Positions 37,201-46,708 are shown, counted from the stretch's first letter. The stretch is DNA of 64,000 nt from Mercenaria mercenaria (GCF_021730395.1 NC_069363.1:56601001-56665000); one strand, 5' to 3'. Translations and numbers: made by a program. Notes: a model not told the origin generated them from the letters alone.

Positions 37201-40200
37201 CAAAACCTTAACCAAAATCGGGACGCGGACGCGGACGCAGACGCCGATGCCGACGCATGGGCGAGTGCAATAGCTCACTATTCTATGAATAGTCGAGCTA
37301 AAAAGCATGTTTTTTCTCCATGTCTTAAGTTAAAGTTCCCATTTTTTATGATTTTTTAAGTTTTGAGGTTTTTTTTGCTATTCTACAGTATACTAGTTTT
37401 GCTTCTTTGTTAGCATTCAGAATGCAAAAAAGGCCTGCAGTATATGTACTTTACCTTGAACTTTGCATTTGTCTCATCACCTCTGGATCTTCAAAGATTT
37501 TTGTGATCAATTCTGTCTCTGCTTGCAAAGACTTTAGCTGTGTCACTACATTTCCTCTCTTTGCAAAGAATGCTGAAAAGTAATACATTTTTTTCTTGAA
37601 CATTAAAACAATAAATTCAAAACTCATACAACACAAGCCCTTCTACAGCCCTTTAAAAGACTGTGGTACAAGTAGGGCTGTCATCGATAGAAACGATATC
37701 GATGTATCAACGATATTTTTTTGTCGATCGATTATCGATTCCCATTTTCAAAAATCGATATTTTACAGAGAGAAAAAACTACCCAAAAAAACACTCAGAC
37801 CCTAAAAAACAACTAAAGTTCACAAAGTTGTAAATTTGGATAAATGCAAAAAAGGAGTGAAGGCAAAATAAAAATGAAAGATTTTATTAATTTTTATGTA
37901 TTTCTTTTATTTCATAAATACAAATACAACACAATCAAACAGAAATATGGAAAGTAGGCAATAAAACTTAAAATAGCATTCACAGGAAGGTATATTGTAT
38001 GCATATGAACAAATAGGCTGTTAACCTAACTTAAATATCAATATATCGATGTATCGTCGATATTTGTCTTCTGATATATCGGTATCGTCGATACGCCTAA
38101 GACCCAATCAATGACAGCCCTAGGTACAAGGCAGCTATTTCACCCTAGCATTGCTCAATGGTATGAAAGTAAGAGTGAATTAGTTAACACTGGAGAAGTT
38201 ACACTTCATGGCATGTACAAACAAGAGGACCATGATGGTCCTGAATCGCTCACCTCTTCCCACACGATCCAGTTTTGAGAATGACGTCGTTTTTTCTATT
38301 ATTTGACATAGTGACCTAGTTTTTGAGCTCATGTGACCCAGTTTTGAACTTGACCTAGATATTATCAAGATAAAAATTCTGACCAATTTTCATGAAGATC
38401 CATTGAAAAATATGGTCTCTAGAGAGGTCACAAGGTTTTTCTATTATTTGACCTATGGACCTAGTTTTCGAAGATACGTGACCCTGTTTTGAACTTTACC
38501 TAGATATCATCAAGGTGAACATTCTCACAAATTTTCATGAAGATCTCGTGAAAAATATGGCCTTTAGAGAGGTCACAAGGTTTTCTCTATTTTTATATCT
38601 ACTGGCCTAGTTTTTGATCGCACGTGACCAGTTTTGAAAACTGACCTAGATATCATCAAGGTGAACATTCAGATCAATTTTCATGAAGATCCATTGAAAA
38701 AATATGGCCTCTAGAGAGGGTCAAAAGATTTTAATAATTTTAGACCTACTGACCTAGTTTTTGACCGCAGTTGACCCAGTTTCAAACTTGACCAAGATAT
38801 CATCAAGATGAACATTCAGATCAACTTTCATACAGATCCCATGAAAGGTATGGCCTCTAAAGAGGTCACAAGGTTTTTTTTATTATCTGACCTACTGACC
38901 TAGTTTTTTAAGGCACGTGACCCAGTTTCAAACTTGACCTAGATATCATCAAGGTGAACACTCTGACCAATTTTCATGAAGATCCATTCAAGGGTATGGC
39001 CTCTAGAGAGGTCACAAGGTTTTTCTATTTCAAGACCTACTGACCTAGTTTTTGATCGCAGTTGACCCAGTTTCAAACTTGACCTATACATCATCAAGAT
39101 TAACATTCAGACCAACTTTCATACAGATCCCATGAAAAATATGGCCTCTAGAGAGGTCACGTTTTTTTCATTATTTGACCTACTGACCTACTTTTTGAAG
39201 GCACGTGACCCACTTTCGAACTTGACCTACATATCATCAAGATGAACATTCTGACCAATTTTTATAGAGATCCATTCATAAGTATGGCCTCTAGAGAGGT
39301 CACAAGGTATTTCTATTTTTAGACCTACTGACCTAGTTTTTGACCGCACATGACCCTGTTTCAAACTTGACCTAGATATCATCAAGATGAACATTCAGAC
39401 CAACTTTCCTACAGATCCCATGAAAAATATGGCCTTTAGAGAGGTCACAAGGTTTTTCTATTATTTGACCTACTGACCTAGTTTTTGATGGCACGTGACC
39501 CACTTTCGAACTTGACCTAGATATCATCAAGATGAACATTCTGACCAATTTTCATACAGATCCCATGAAAAATATGGCCTCTAGAGAGGTCACAAGGTTT
39601 TTCTATTATTTGACCTACTGACCTAGTTTTTGATGGCACGTGACCCACTTTCGAACTTGACCTAGATATCATCAAGATGAACATTCTGACCAATTTTCAT
39701 ACAGATCCCATGAAAAATATGGCCTCTAGAGAGGTCACAAGGTTTTTCTATTATTTGACCTACTGACCTAGTTTTTGATGGCACGTGACCCACTTTCAAA
39801 CTTGACCTTAATATCATCAAGGTGAACATTCTGACCAATTTTCATGAAGATCTCATGAAATATATGGCCTTAGAGAGGTCACAAGTTTTTTCTATTTTTA
39901 GATCTAGTGACCTATTTTTTGGGAAGGCACGTGACCCAGTTTCGAACTTGATCTAGATATCATCAAGGTAAAACATTCTGCCCAAATTTTTTCATGAAGA
40001 TCTTGGGTAATATATGGCCTCTAGAGAGGTCACAAGGTTTTTCTTTTTTAGACCTATTGACTAGTTTTTGATGGCACGTGACCCAGTTTCGAACTTGACC
40101 TAGATATCATCAAGATGACATTCTGACTAATTTTCATGAAGTTTTGGGGGAAATATTTTGGCCCTCTAGAGAGGTCACAAGGTTTTTCTTTTTTTAGACC

Positions 40201-42660
40201 TACTGACCTATTTTTTTTGATGGCACGTGACCCACTTTCGAACTTGACCTAGATAATTCAAGATGAACTTTGACCAACTTTCATAAAGATCCCACAAAAA
40301 ATGTGACCTCTAGAGTGGTCACAAGCAAAAGTTTAGGGACGGACGGACTAACGCACGGACGGAGGGACGACGGACGACGGACGTTTGGTGATCACAAAAG
40401 CTCCCCTTGTCACTTTTGTGACAGGTGAGCTAAAATTATTATAAGTTTTCCCCTTGCTTGTGTAATGAAATGAACACCTCAGTGTTTTTGTGTACAGCAG
40501 AAGACAGCTGGGCCCTAACATGAAAAATAACATTGCTATGGGAATTACAATACAGAAATATTTGACCCAAATGCCATGAGAAAACCAACATAGTGGGTTT
40601 GCGACCAGCTTTGGATCCAGACCAGCCTGCGCATCCGGCAGTTGGGTCAGGCTCCATGCTGTTCGTTACAGTTTCTCCAATTCCAATAGGCTTTAAAAGC
40701 GAACAGCATGGAGCCTGACCAGACTGCGCGGATGCGCAGGCTGGTCTGGATCCATGCTGGTCGCAAACCCCTTAGTTGGTTTTCTCATGGCACGGCTCAT
40801 TTATACTATGAGAATTGTAACATTGCTACTTGTATATTTATGTTATATTAACTATAATAAGGCTATATTTGTGTATATAAATTTAGCTCAGTGACATCAT
40901 TAAGAACAAAAAATCCACAATTTTGGCTATTTCAAGGGCCATAACTCTGTAATAAATGCGAAGATTCTCAGGAAGAATGCCAAGTGTGCAAGGACACATC
41001 AAGACTCAAACAAAGTTTCATGAATTTACATCAAATACTTTTTGAGCTAGGCACATAATTAGGTGAAAATGTGCATTTTTATACTATTTCAGGGCCCATA
41101 ACTTTAAAATAGGGGGTGGAGCCAGCCAAAAAATAAAAGGTGTGCAAGTTTATATCATGATAAAGACTTATGCAAGTTTTCACACATTTATATTAAATAC
41201 TTTTTGAGCTAGGTGCATCACAAGATGAAAATGTACATTTTTGACTATTTCAGGGGCCATAACTCTGAAATAGGGGCGGACCAAAATAAAAAATAGGAGG
41301 TGCACATGCATATATCATGAATTAAGTACTTATGCAAGGTTTCATGATCTATATCAAATACTTTTTGAGCTAGGCGTGTCACAAGGTGAAAATGTGCATT
41401 TTTGACTATTTCAGGGGCCATATCTCTGAAAATAGGGGCGGAGCCAGATAAAAAAATAGGAGGTGCCCAAGTTCATATCATTGATAAAGACTCATGCAAG
41501 GTTTCATCAATTTACATCAAATATTTTTTGAGCTAGGCGCGTCACAAGGTGAAAATGTGCATTTTTGACTATTTCAGGGGCCATAACTCGGAAAATAGGG
41601 GGTGGAGCCAGACGAAAAATAGGAGGTGCACAAGTTCATATCATGATAAAGACTCATGCAATGTTTCATCAATTTATATCAAATACTTTTTGAGCTAGGC
41701 GCGTAACGAACCTCGGACGGACGGACGCACAGACAAGACCAAATCTATATGCCTCCACCACTCATGGGGGGGGGCAAAGCTCCAGATAAGATGCATATTT
41801 GCGTAAATACGTTTTGAAATTTACAAAAAACGCATTTAAAATCAAACCTAAGCGTACTGATACGCATTGAAAAAACGGGATACGTATTTTACTCGATTTA
41901 AGAGCGTAATCCAATTTTATCGTAAATCAAGCACATCCTTTTTGTAATCGAGTACAACAAACAAAATGGTGTCTCATAAAAGCAAACGCAAACGATATCG
42001 TAAAATAATGCCATTTTCTTCTTCAAGTATATTAGTGTGTGACAAGAGATGACTCGGACAATGCCTATCGCTAAGCACGTGATCTATGATATATAATGGG
42101 TAACTGTTGAAAAAGCCGAAGCACATACATGTTGGTGTTTCTGAAAAAAACATTGACAGTCAAAGTATCACTGGCTGTTGATATATCGCAGTGGTCAGTA
42201 ACTGAAATTAAGATGTAGTGTAAGATGTAATGTATGCAGTAAACTAAATGTTAAAACTATTTGAATGAAGGCTCAAGATATTCAGGAAAACAGCATTGGT
42301 CGACAAAGGCACTTCAGCGGAGCACATGAATATCAGAAAATTATACAAACAGTTACCATTATTACCCTTTTAAATGATTTCGAATTCTGAAAAACCATTT
42401 AGAATTCTAAAATACCCTTTTGAAAAAACATCTAGGAGTAAAATACCCTTTGAAAAAAAAAACTAGGGGGTAAAATACCCTTTAACCTAAAATCTTATCT
42501 GGAGCTCTGGGGGGAGCAAAAAAAACAACAAATTTTACTGACTTGCTGGAACTTCCTGATCTGGATACAATGTTTTATGGACATCCATAGCAAAATCCAC
42601 CATGTTAGTGTTGCTCAGAAGATCCAGTTTTCCTTTCAACATTTCCTTCTCATCGTACAG
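25272..42660 (-). CDS. EIF3E: eIF3 subunit E (Int6), 11 of about 12 coding exons
   Basis: Eukaryotic translation initiation factor 3 subunit E is part of the eIF3 complex, which recruits mRNA to the 40S ribosome in the cytosol. Eleven exons on the minus strand, all with GT-AG borders and matching phases, give about 409 residues; animal eIF3e is about 445. Diagnostic stretches: [81 protein letters not shown] and [16 protein letters not shown]. The PCI domain is covered by the exons from 31786 down to 25819. The protein ends VPQWGAQE, shorter than the vertebrate tail. The roughly 33 N-terminal residues (first exon) were not found between 42661 and 50055. No frame-breaking changes were seen, so the gene is probably active. 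Its introns carry many mobile elements, including arrays antisense to the gene. Confidence 0.96.
25550..25690 (+). repeat. Decayed fragment of a type-3-like array unit
   Basis: GTTAAGTTTCGATTCATTCA and the phrase ACTAAGATACCACCTTACAT resemble the unit of the element at 36331. It lies in an eIF3e intron with no terminal structure. Confidence 0.45.
25819..25950 (-). CDS. EIF3E: eIF3e exon, 44 codons, phase 0-0
   Basis: Encodes [20 protein letters not shown] through [11 protein letters not shown]. Acceptor TGTTTTCAG, donor GTATTAC. This is the end of the PCI region and the helical tail. Confidence 0.96.
26809..26911 (-). CDS. EIF3E: eIF3e exon with winged-helix part of PCI
   Basis: Encodes [20 protein letters not shown] through DAKIDSKL. 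It starts in phase 2 and completes the Asn codon from the exon at 27802. Donor GTATGT. Confidence 0.97.
27151..27209. repeat. Tandem duplication, about 29-bp unit
   Basis: TTTTCCCCTGGGATTAAGAT and TATAAAA follow each other twice, almost identically, within an eIF3e intron. Confidence 0.85.
27290..27613 (-). mobile_element. tRNA-derived SINE, type A, copy 2
   Basis: Same family and orientation as the copy at 18767. The 13-bp direct repeats TGGTCAGTTTTGT at 27290-27302 and 27601-27613 are perfect target-site duplications. A G-rich expansion (27353-27380) interrupts the body. Confidence 0.92.
27802..27911 (-). CDS. EIF3E: eIF3e exon, PCI helices
   Basis: Encodes [20 protein letters not shown] through CRIHECISI. 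It ends in phase 2 at a GTAAGA donor. Almost identical to the vertebrate protein. Confidence 0.97.
28417..28518 (-). CDS. EIF3E: eIF3e exon, 34 codons
   Basis: Encodes [20 protein letters not shown] through KKLRECES. Acceptor TATTACAG, donor GTGAGTAC. Confidence 0.97.
28790..31175 (+). mobile_element. Type-2 tandem-array element, copy C
   Basis: About 16 units of 145 bp lie between the head (AGGACCA-TGA-TGGCCCT, one wobble pair) and the 3' hairpin plus CTAAAA. Near 30690 a unit is partly skipped or duplicated (GACCCAGTTTCGAACTTGAC repeats after 43 bp). It lies in the eIF3e intron between the exons at 28417 and 31786, antisense to the gene. Confidence 0.9.
31341..31645 (-). mobile_element. 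tRNA-derived SINE, type B, full copy
   Basis: On the minus strand it begins GGCCTCCGTGGCCGAGTGGT, resembling a Leu/Ser-type tRNA with an A box, and has a weak B box, GGGTTGAAGCC. The 15-bp target-site duplication TGAGGCTTCTGAGTA is perfect at 31341-31355 and 31631-31645. Confidence 0.92.
31786..32031 (-). CDS. EIF3E: eIF3e exon, 82 codons, most conserved part
   Basis: Encodes [20 protein letters not shown] through [11 protein letters not shown]. Acceptor TTCATTGCAG, donor GTTTGT. Contains the N-terminal part of the PCI domain. Confidence 0.98.
32363..32725 (+). mobile_element. Type-7 tandem-array element, degenerate
   Basis: The head is AACAAGAG with a GAGC-TTTGTCA-GCTC hairpin, then a G-rich tract (32405-32450) and about two units of roughly 130-170 bp with AAGTTTGAAGTCAATACCTT and GTTATGCTCTGG. 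No 3' hairpin was recognised. The proline-rich minus-strand frames come from the G-rich tract. Confidence 0.6.
32779..32904 (-). CDS. EIF3E: eIF3e exon, 42 codons
   Basis: Encodes [20 protein letters not shown] through RLKEVIEAN. Acceptor TTTTTTCAG, donor GTAAGT. Confidence 0.97.
33207..33366 (-). repeat. 29-bp minisatellite at an eIF3e 5' splice site
   Basis: On the plus strand ATTCTAAC-like starts lie at 33207, 33236, 33265, 33301, 33330 and 33359, a 29-bp spacing with one 7-bp insertion. The last unit overlaps the exon end (33356-33366), so on the minus strand the intron begins with five diverged copies of exon end plus donor (GTTAGAATCCTG and GTACGTACCTCTTGT). Confidence 0.85.
33356..33460 (-). 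CDS. EIF3E: eIF3e exon, 35 codons
   Basis: Encodes [20 protein letters not shown] through YLYFVRIL. Acceptor TTTGTTTCAG, donor GTACGTAC. The donor is embedded in the 29-bp minisatellite described separately. Confidence 0.96.
33983..34025 (-). CDS. EIF3E: eIF3e micro-exon, 43 bases
   Basis: Encodes [14 protein letters not shown], after completing an Arg codon from the exon at 37455. Acceptor TTATTTCAG, donor GTATGT. It matches the DGRMLFDYLADKHG of vertebrates. Confidence 0.95.
34256..34710. mobile_element. MITE-like element with tRNA-like B box
   Basis: The ends TTAAAGGGACTGGCTTCCAG and its diverged inverse near 34687-34708 (CTGGAGGTCAGTGTCTTTAA) form imperfect terminal inverted repeats. 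Inside, GGAGTTCGATTCCCGACC at 34571-34588 looks like a B box. It may be a SINE inside a MITE or a composite element. Confidence 0.55.
34903..35110. mobile_element. Palindromic MITE, copy 4, internally deleted
   Basis: The ends match the other copies, but part of the right arm is missing (208 bp instead of about 235). AAAT flanks both sides as a probable 4-bp target-site duplication. Confidence 0.87.
35401..36276. mobile_element. Long-TIR foldback element with 9-bp target duplication
   Basis: Arms of about 250 bp are inverted: the left starts GGGTCACACATTAAACCGGA and the right ends with TAATGTGTGACCG. GGCTTTTCC is repeated directly at 35392-35400 and 36277-36285, a 9-bp target-site duplication. 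CCGGAATACACC-like motifs recur at both ends, and the centre holds about three degenerate units of roughly 185 bp (CACCCGTATTT, AAATGGTATTTTTGAAGTG). No transposase. Length and duplication size suggest a Mutator-like or foldback origin (inference). Confidence 0.8.
36331..37302 (+). mobile_element. Type-3 tandem-array element, complete
   Basis: The head is AACAAGA with the hairpin GCTGTC-GGAG-GACAGC and then ACGCTCGACTATTC. Five units of about 150-160 bp follow (GGGGCATAATTTTGTAAAA, GTGTGTGAAGTTTCAATCC, GATACCAGCTTACATACAAA), then a GGACGCGGACGC tract, a 3' hairpin (AGCTCACTATTC-TAT-GAATAGTCGAGCT) and CTAAAA. It lies in an eIF3e intron, antisense to the gene. Confidence 0.88.
37455..37572 (-). 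CDS. EIF3E: eIF3e exon, 118 bases, phase 1 to 2
   Basis: Encodes [20 protein letters not shown] through [12 protein letters not shown]. Acceptor TACTTTTCAG, donor GTAAAGT. Confidence 0.97.
37673..38122. mobile_element. hAT-like MITE with perfect 8-bp duplication
   Basis: The ends TAGGGCTGTCAT and ATGACAGCCCTA are perfect 12-bp inverted repeats. GGTACAAG is duplicated directly at 37665-37672 and 38123-38130. Subterminal zones are crowded with ATCGAT and GATATCG motifs, likely transposase-binding sites. It is 450 bp with no coding capacity. An 8-bp duplication with CAGGG-like ends is diagnostic of hAT. Confidence 0.93.
38220..40435 (+). mobile_element. Type-2 tandem-array element, copy D
   Basis: Same head, ordered first units, 145-bp array, ACGGACGG-rich tract (40336-40383), 3' hairpin and CTAAAA as the other copies. 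The right third carries many small insertions and deletions. It is intronic in eIF3e. Confidence 0.9.
40571..40798. mobile_element. Palindromic MITE, copy 5, left end lost
   Basis: The right terminus GGCACGGCTC is intact; the left begins at ATGCCATGAGAAAACC, so the first few bases are missing or changed. Several bases are lost near 40637-40675. Confidence 0.85.
40895..41760 (+). repeat. Type-4 tandem array, about 162-bp unit
   Basis: GACTATTTCAGGGGCCATAA recurs at 41243, 41404 and 41567, with TACTTTTTGAGCTAGGCGCG in each unit. The array ends in a CGGACGGACGGACGC tract like the other array elements. No AACAAGAG head was found. Confidence 0.75.
41779..42505. mobile_element. MITE-like element with GCTCCAGATAAGAT ends
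   Basis: GCTCCAGATAAGAT and ATCTTATCTGGAGC are perfect inverted ends around 727 bp. Subterminal repeats include GATACGCATTGAAAAAACGG at the left and three AAAATACCCTTT motifs at the right. No coding frame. Flanking duplications are unclear because both sides are G-rich. Confidence 0.72.
42543..42660 (-). CDS. EIF3E: eIF3e exon, most upstream one found
   Basis: Encodes [20 protein letters not shown] through LYPDQEVPA. Acceptor TATTCTACAG, donor GTCAGT, starting in phase 0. Vertebrate residues before this point (about 1-33) need one further exon. Confidence 0.96.
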
Positions 42661-43659
42661 CTGTAGAATAAATGAAACACTGTAAAATACCAATCATTTT
42701 GAGGTCAAAAGAGGTTGAGTATAATGCCTAGACATGGTTTCCATCAATGTAAACATATAATATATGGAAAATGACTATGGAGCAGTGAGCCTGGGTACTC
42801 AAGCTGTAAACTATAAACACAATAGTAAAACACTGAAGTATAGACTAGTACAAATGACAAACTTACATTAAAGTTATTTCTGTTGACATACATGTAGTTT
42901 GAGTATAATGAAATAAAAATCTTTTAACATTGTAGCTTATTTTTCATCTAAAATTGACAGTAACCTGCACAGACTTTACACATTATTCTTGTAAAATTTT
43001 CATCATAGTATTAAGATTTATGCCAGAAACACCTGCTTCTTGAAATGATGTATAAAAGAAGTCTAAAAGCAGAATGCATGCAAAATGCTAAGAAAGTAGC
43101 TTCTTACATAAAAAAGAAAAAAAAACAGAATTTAAATAAATACCAGGGATTTTTTCCCCCAGATTTTTGGGCTGGTACCAGTTCCAGTAAAATGGGGAAA
43201 ATGTGTCGTAAATTAGAGTTGGGGAAAAAAGAAACTGATGCAGAGTTACTACTAGCTGCAGATGGGGCAGCAGCTGCAGGTGTGATACTCAAGGGTTTTG
43301 GGGGTGACTGGTGCTGGTAGTGGAAATATTTGGTGTTAGCCTGACACATTTGGCATAATGGGATGGCTTAATTTATGATCTGATATTTTATAGCTGCCCA
43401 TCCTCTAATCGGCGGATAGGAAATGACGTCAACATGACGCCGCTTCCTTAAATTTTGCAATGTATGATATTCGCTGTAACAGGTATGATGACGCTAAATG
43501 TAAACTTGCCCTTTCAAGTGAAATGGGTCTAGCAAATATTCACTTTCTTTTTGAGAAGTGAATAGTTTCTTTGTAAATATATATTTTTTAGCTAATCCTG
43601 AATTCATAATTTGAGCTGACGCTTTGAGGCTTTGCCTATTTCATAGGAAGTGACTAGGG

Positions 43660-44125
43660 ATCCGGTAACTGGACCTCTAAACTCAAAGTCTAGAGGTCCT
43701 GTTATGAGTCTAGAGGTCGGTTACTGGACCTCTAGACAACCCGTACATGGCAGGCTAGATATCAGGTAATCATATGAATACTGAGAATTGTATTTACATG
43801 AATTGTTGAATTCCTTTTACTACTTGAGTAAATAAATAACGGTGACTACCGGAAATCGCTGTTAAAATTTCATATTCAATATGCCTCAAACCCGAGTGAC
43901 GCTAATTATACATAAAATATTTACAAAAATAAACGTAATAATGGCAACTTTATGACAACTAATCATAATTTTTAACAGCAATTCCTTGTACACTAGTATT
44001 ACAATACATAACAGTACATGTATATTGATTACCGGATCTCCAGACTCCGGGTCTAGAGGTCCGGTTACCGTTATTTATTTACTCAAGCAGTAAAACTAAT
44101 TCAACAATTCATAAGGCTTAAGCAC
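43660..44125. repeat. Inverted-repeat element with CTAGAGGTC motifs
   Basis: GAATTGTTGAATT through AAATAACGGT (43799-43855) is inverted at 44065-44120. GTCTAGAGGTCCGGTTAC-like motifs occur at both ends, five times in all. Probably a MITE or foldback. No coding frame. Confidence 0.65.
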
Positions 44126-44153
44126 AATCCATACATGTCTTAAATACTAAAGA

Positions 44154-46034
44154 AACAAGAGGACCATGATGGTCCTGAATCGCTCACCTCTTCCCACATG
44201 ACCCAGTTTTGAGTATGACGTCGTTTTTTCTATTATCTGACGTAGTGACCTAGTTTTTGAGCTCATGTGACCCAGTTTTGAACTTTACCTAGATATTATC
44301 AAGATAAAAATTCTGACCAATTTTCATGAAGATCCATTGAAAAATATGGTCTCTATTGACCGCACATGACCCTGTTTCAAACTTGACCTAGATATCATCA
44401 GATGAACATTCAGACCAACTTTCATTACAGATCCCATGAAAAATATGGCCTCTAGAGAGGTCACAAGGTTTTTCTATTATTTGACCTATTGATCTAGTTT
44501 TCGAAGGTACGTGACCCTGTTTTGAACTTCAAGGTGAACATTCTCACTAATTTTCATGAAATCTCATGAAAAATATGGCCTCTAGAGAGGTCACAAGGTT
44601 TTTCTATTTTTATACCTACTGGCCTATTTTTGACCTACTGACCTAGTTTTTGACCGCACATGACCTGTTTCAAACTTGTCCTAGATATCATCAAGATGAA
44701 CATTCAGACCAACTTTCATACAGATCCCATGAAAAATATGGCCTTTAGAGAGGTCACAAGGTTTTTCTATTATTTGACCTACTGACCTAGTTTTTGATGG
44801 CACGTGACCCACTTTCGAACTTGACCTAGATATCATCAAGATGAACATTCAGACCAACTTTAATACAGATCCCATGAAAAATATGGCCTCTAGAGAGGTC
44901 ACAAGGTTTTTCTGTTATATTGACCTACTGACCTAGTTTTTGAAGGCATGTGACCACTTTCGAACTTGACCTAGATATCATCAAGGTGAACATTCTGACC
45001 AATTTTCATGAAGATCTCATGAAATATATCGCCTCTAGAGAGGTCACAAGGTTTTTCTATTTTTAGACCTACTGACCTAGTTTTTGACCGCACGTGACCC
45101 AGTTTCGAACTTGACCTAGATATCATCAAGACGAACATTCAGACCAACTTTCATACAGATCCCATGAAAAACATGGCCTTTAGAGAGGTCACAAGGTTTT
45201 TCTATTATTTGACCTACTGACCTAGTTTTTTAAGGCACGTGACCCAGTTTCGAACTTGACCTAAATATCATCAAGGTGAACGTTCTGACCAATTTTCAAG
45301 ACGATCTTGTGAAATATATGGCCTCTAGAGAGGTCACAAGGTTTTTCTATTTTTAGACCTACTGACCTAGTTTTTGAAGGCACGTGATCCAGTTTCGAAC
45401 TTGACCTAGATATCATCAAGGTGAACGTTCTGACCAATTTTCATGAAGATCTTGCGAAATATATGGCCTCTATAGAGGTCACAAGGTTTTTCTATTTTTA
45501 GACCTACTGACCTAGTTTTTGATGGCACGTGACCCAGTTTCGAAACTTGACCTAGATATCATCAAGGTGAACGTTCTGACCAATTTTCATGAAGATCTTG
45601 TGAAATATTATGACCTCTAGAGAGGTCACAAGGTTTTTCTATTTTTAGACCTACTGACCTAGTTTTTGACGGCACGTGACCCAGTTTCGAACTTGACCTA
45701 GATATCATCAAGTTGAACGTTCTGACCAATTTTCATGAAGATCTTGTGAAATATATGGCCTCTAGAGAGGTCACAAGGTTTTTCTATTTTTAGACCTACT
45801 GACCTAGTTTTTGATGGCACGTGACCCAGTTTCGAACTTGACCTAGATATCATCAAGATGAACATTCTGGCCAACTTTCATAAAGATCCCATGAAAAATG
45901 TGACCTCTAGAGTGGTCACAAGCAAAAGTTTACGGACGCACGGACGCACGGACGCACTGACGCACGGACGACGGACGACGGACACCGCGCGATCACAAAA
46001 GCTCACCTTGTCACTTTGTGACAGGTGAGCTAAA
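44154..46034 (+). mobile_element. Type-2 tandem-array element, copy E
   Basis: The head and first unit match the other type-2 copies. Units two to four are rearranged (a middle-type segment follows directly after the first unit near 44357). The array then runs regularly to the ACGCACGG tract (45933-45985), the 3' hairpin and CTAAAA. Confidence 0.89.
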
Positions 46035-46149
46035 AATTAGTTTAACATTTTTATTTATCAGTCCCGAGAAAAACAAGATTTTGATAAAAGCTTCCAATTA
46101 CGGCGTACAAATTGCTATTATTTGTCGAATTTGCGATCGTATACAGTAC

Positions 46150-46325
46150 AGCTAGCGCGGCACCTTCAAAAACCCTTCGACCCTCGCGGGTAAAAAATTT
46201 TTCGGGTGTTCAGTTGCGATGGCCGGACACCCGTCGGCCCTCGCGGTCATGAACACAGCGGTTCGCGGTGGACGGCCGCGAGGATTCGCAGTGTTCACGC
46301 GCGAGGGACCATCGCGGTCAACATT
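46150..46325. repeat. GC-rich palindromic patch
   Basis: An isolated CpG-rich patch in AT-rich DNA. CCCTCGCGGTCATGAACAC faces GTGTTCACGCGCGAGGG as an inverted repeat (about 46232-46305), and CCTCGCGG/CCGCGAGG motifs recur. It may be the end of a mobile element or a small CpG island. Confidence 0.55.
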
Positions 46326-46708
46326 TTATTTTAACATTAATTTTTTAACAGTATAAAGAAGTACTTAATTGTTAAATTTATCATCTATAATGTATTTATT
46401 ATAAATATACAATGTATTTCATTTATTCAATTTACTCATCTACCTTTATCGGGCCTTGTTATCTACGTCCGATATTTTAATGTTTTGATTTTAGTTGATT
46501 GCCATTGACGATTATATCTTTTTCAATAATTATATCCAATTTGTAAACAATTGTGTGAAGGGATGTTTTACACACACATTGTATCAAATTATGACAGGTT
46601 GATTACATTCACAAGATTTTTTCATATAATTGCCTGAACACATGTCAAATTTTGACACGTTATCAGCGTATTTTAAATAAAAAGAGCTCCCACATAATCG
46701 TAAGTGTT

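Noticed and set aside
37174-37359. Frame with an Asp-Ala repeat
   Set aside because: It comes from the GGACGCGGACGC tract near the 3' end of the type-3 array element.
43104-43349. 81-residue minus-strand frame with alanine and proline clusters
   Set aside because: No recognisable family, no splice signals joining it to eIF3e exons, and both strands are open over the same low-complexity stretch.
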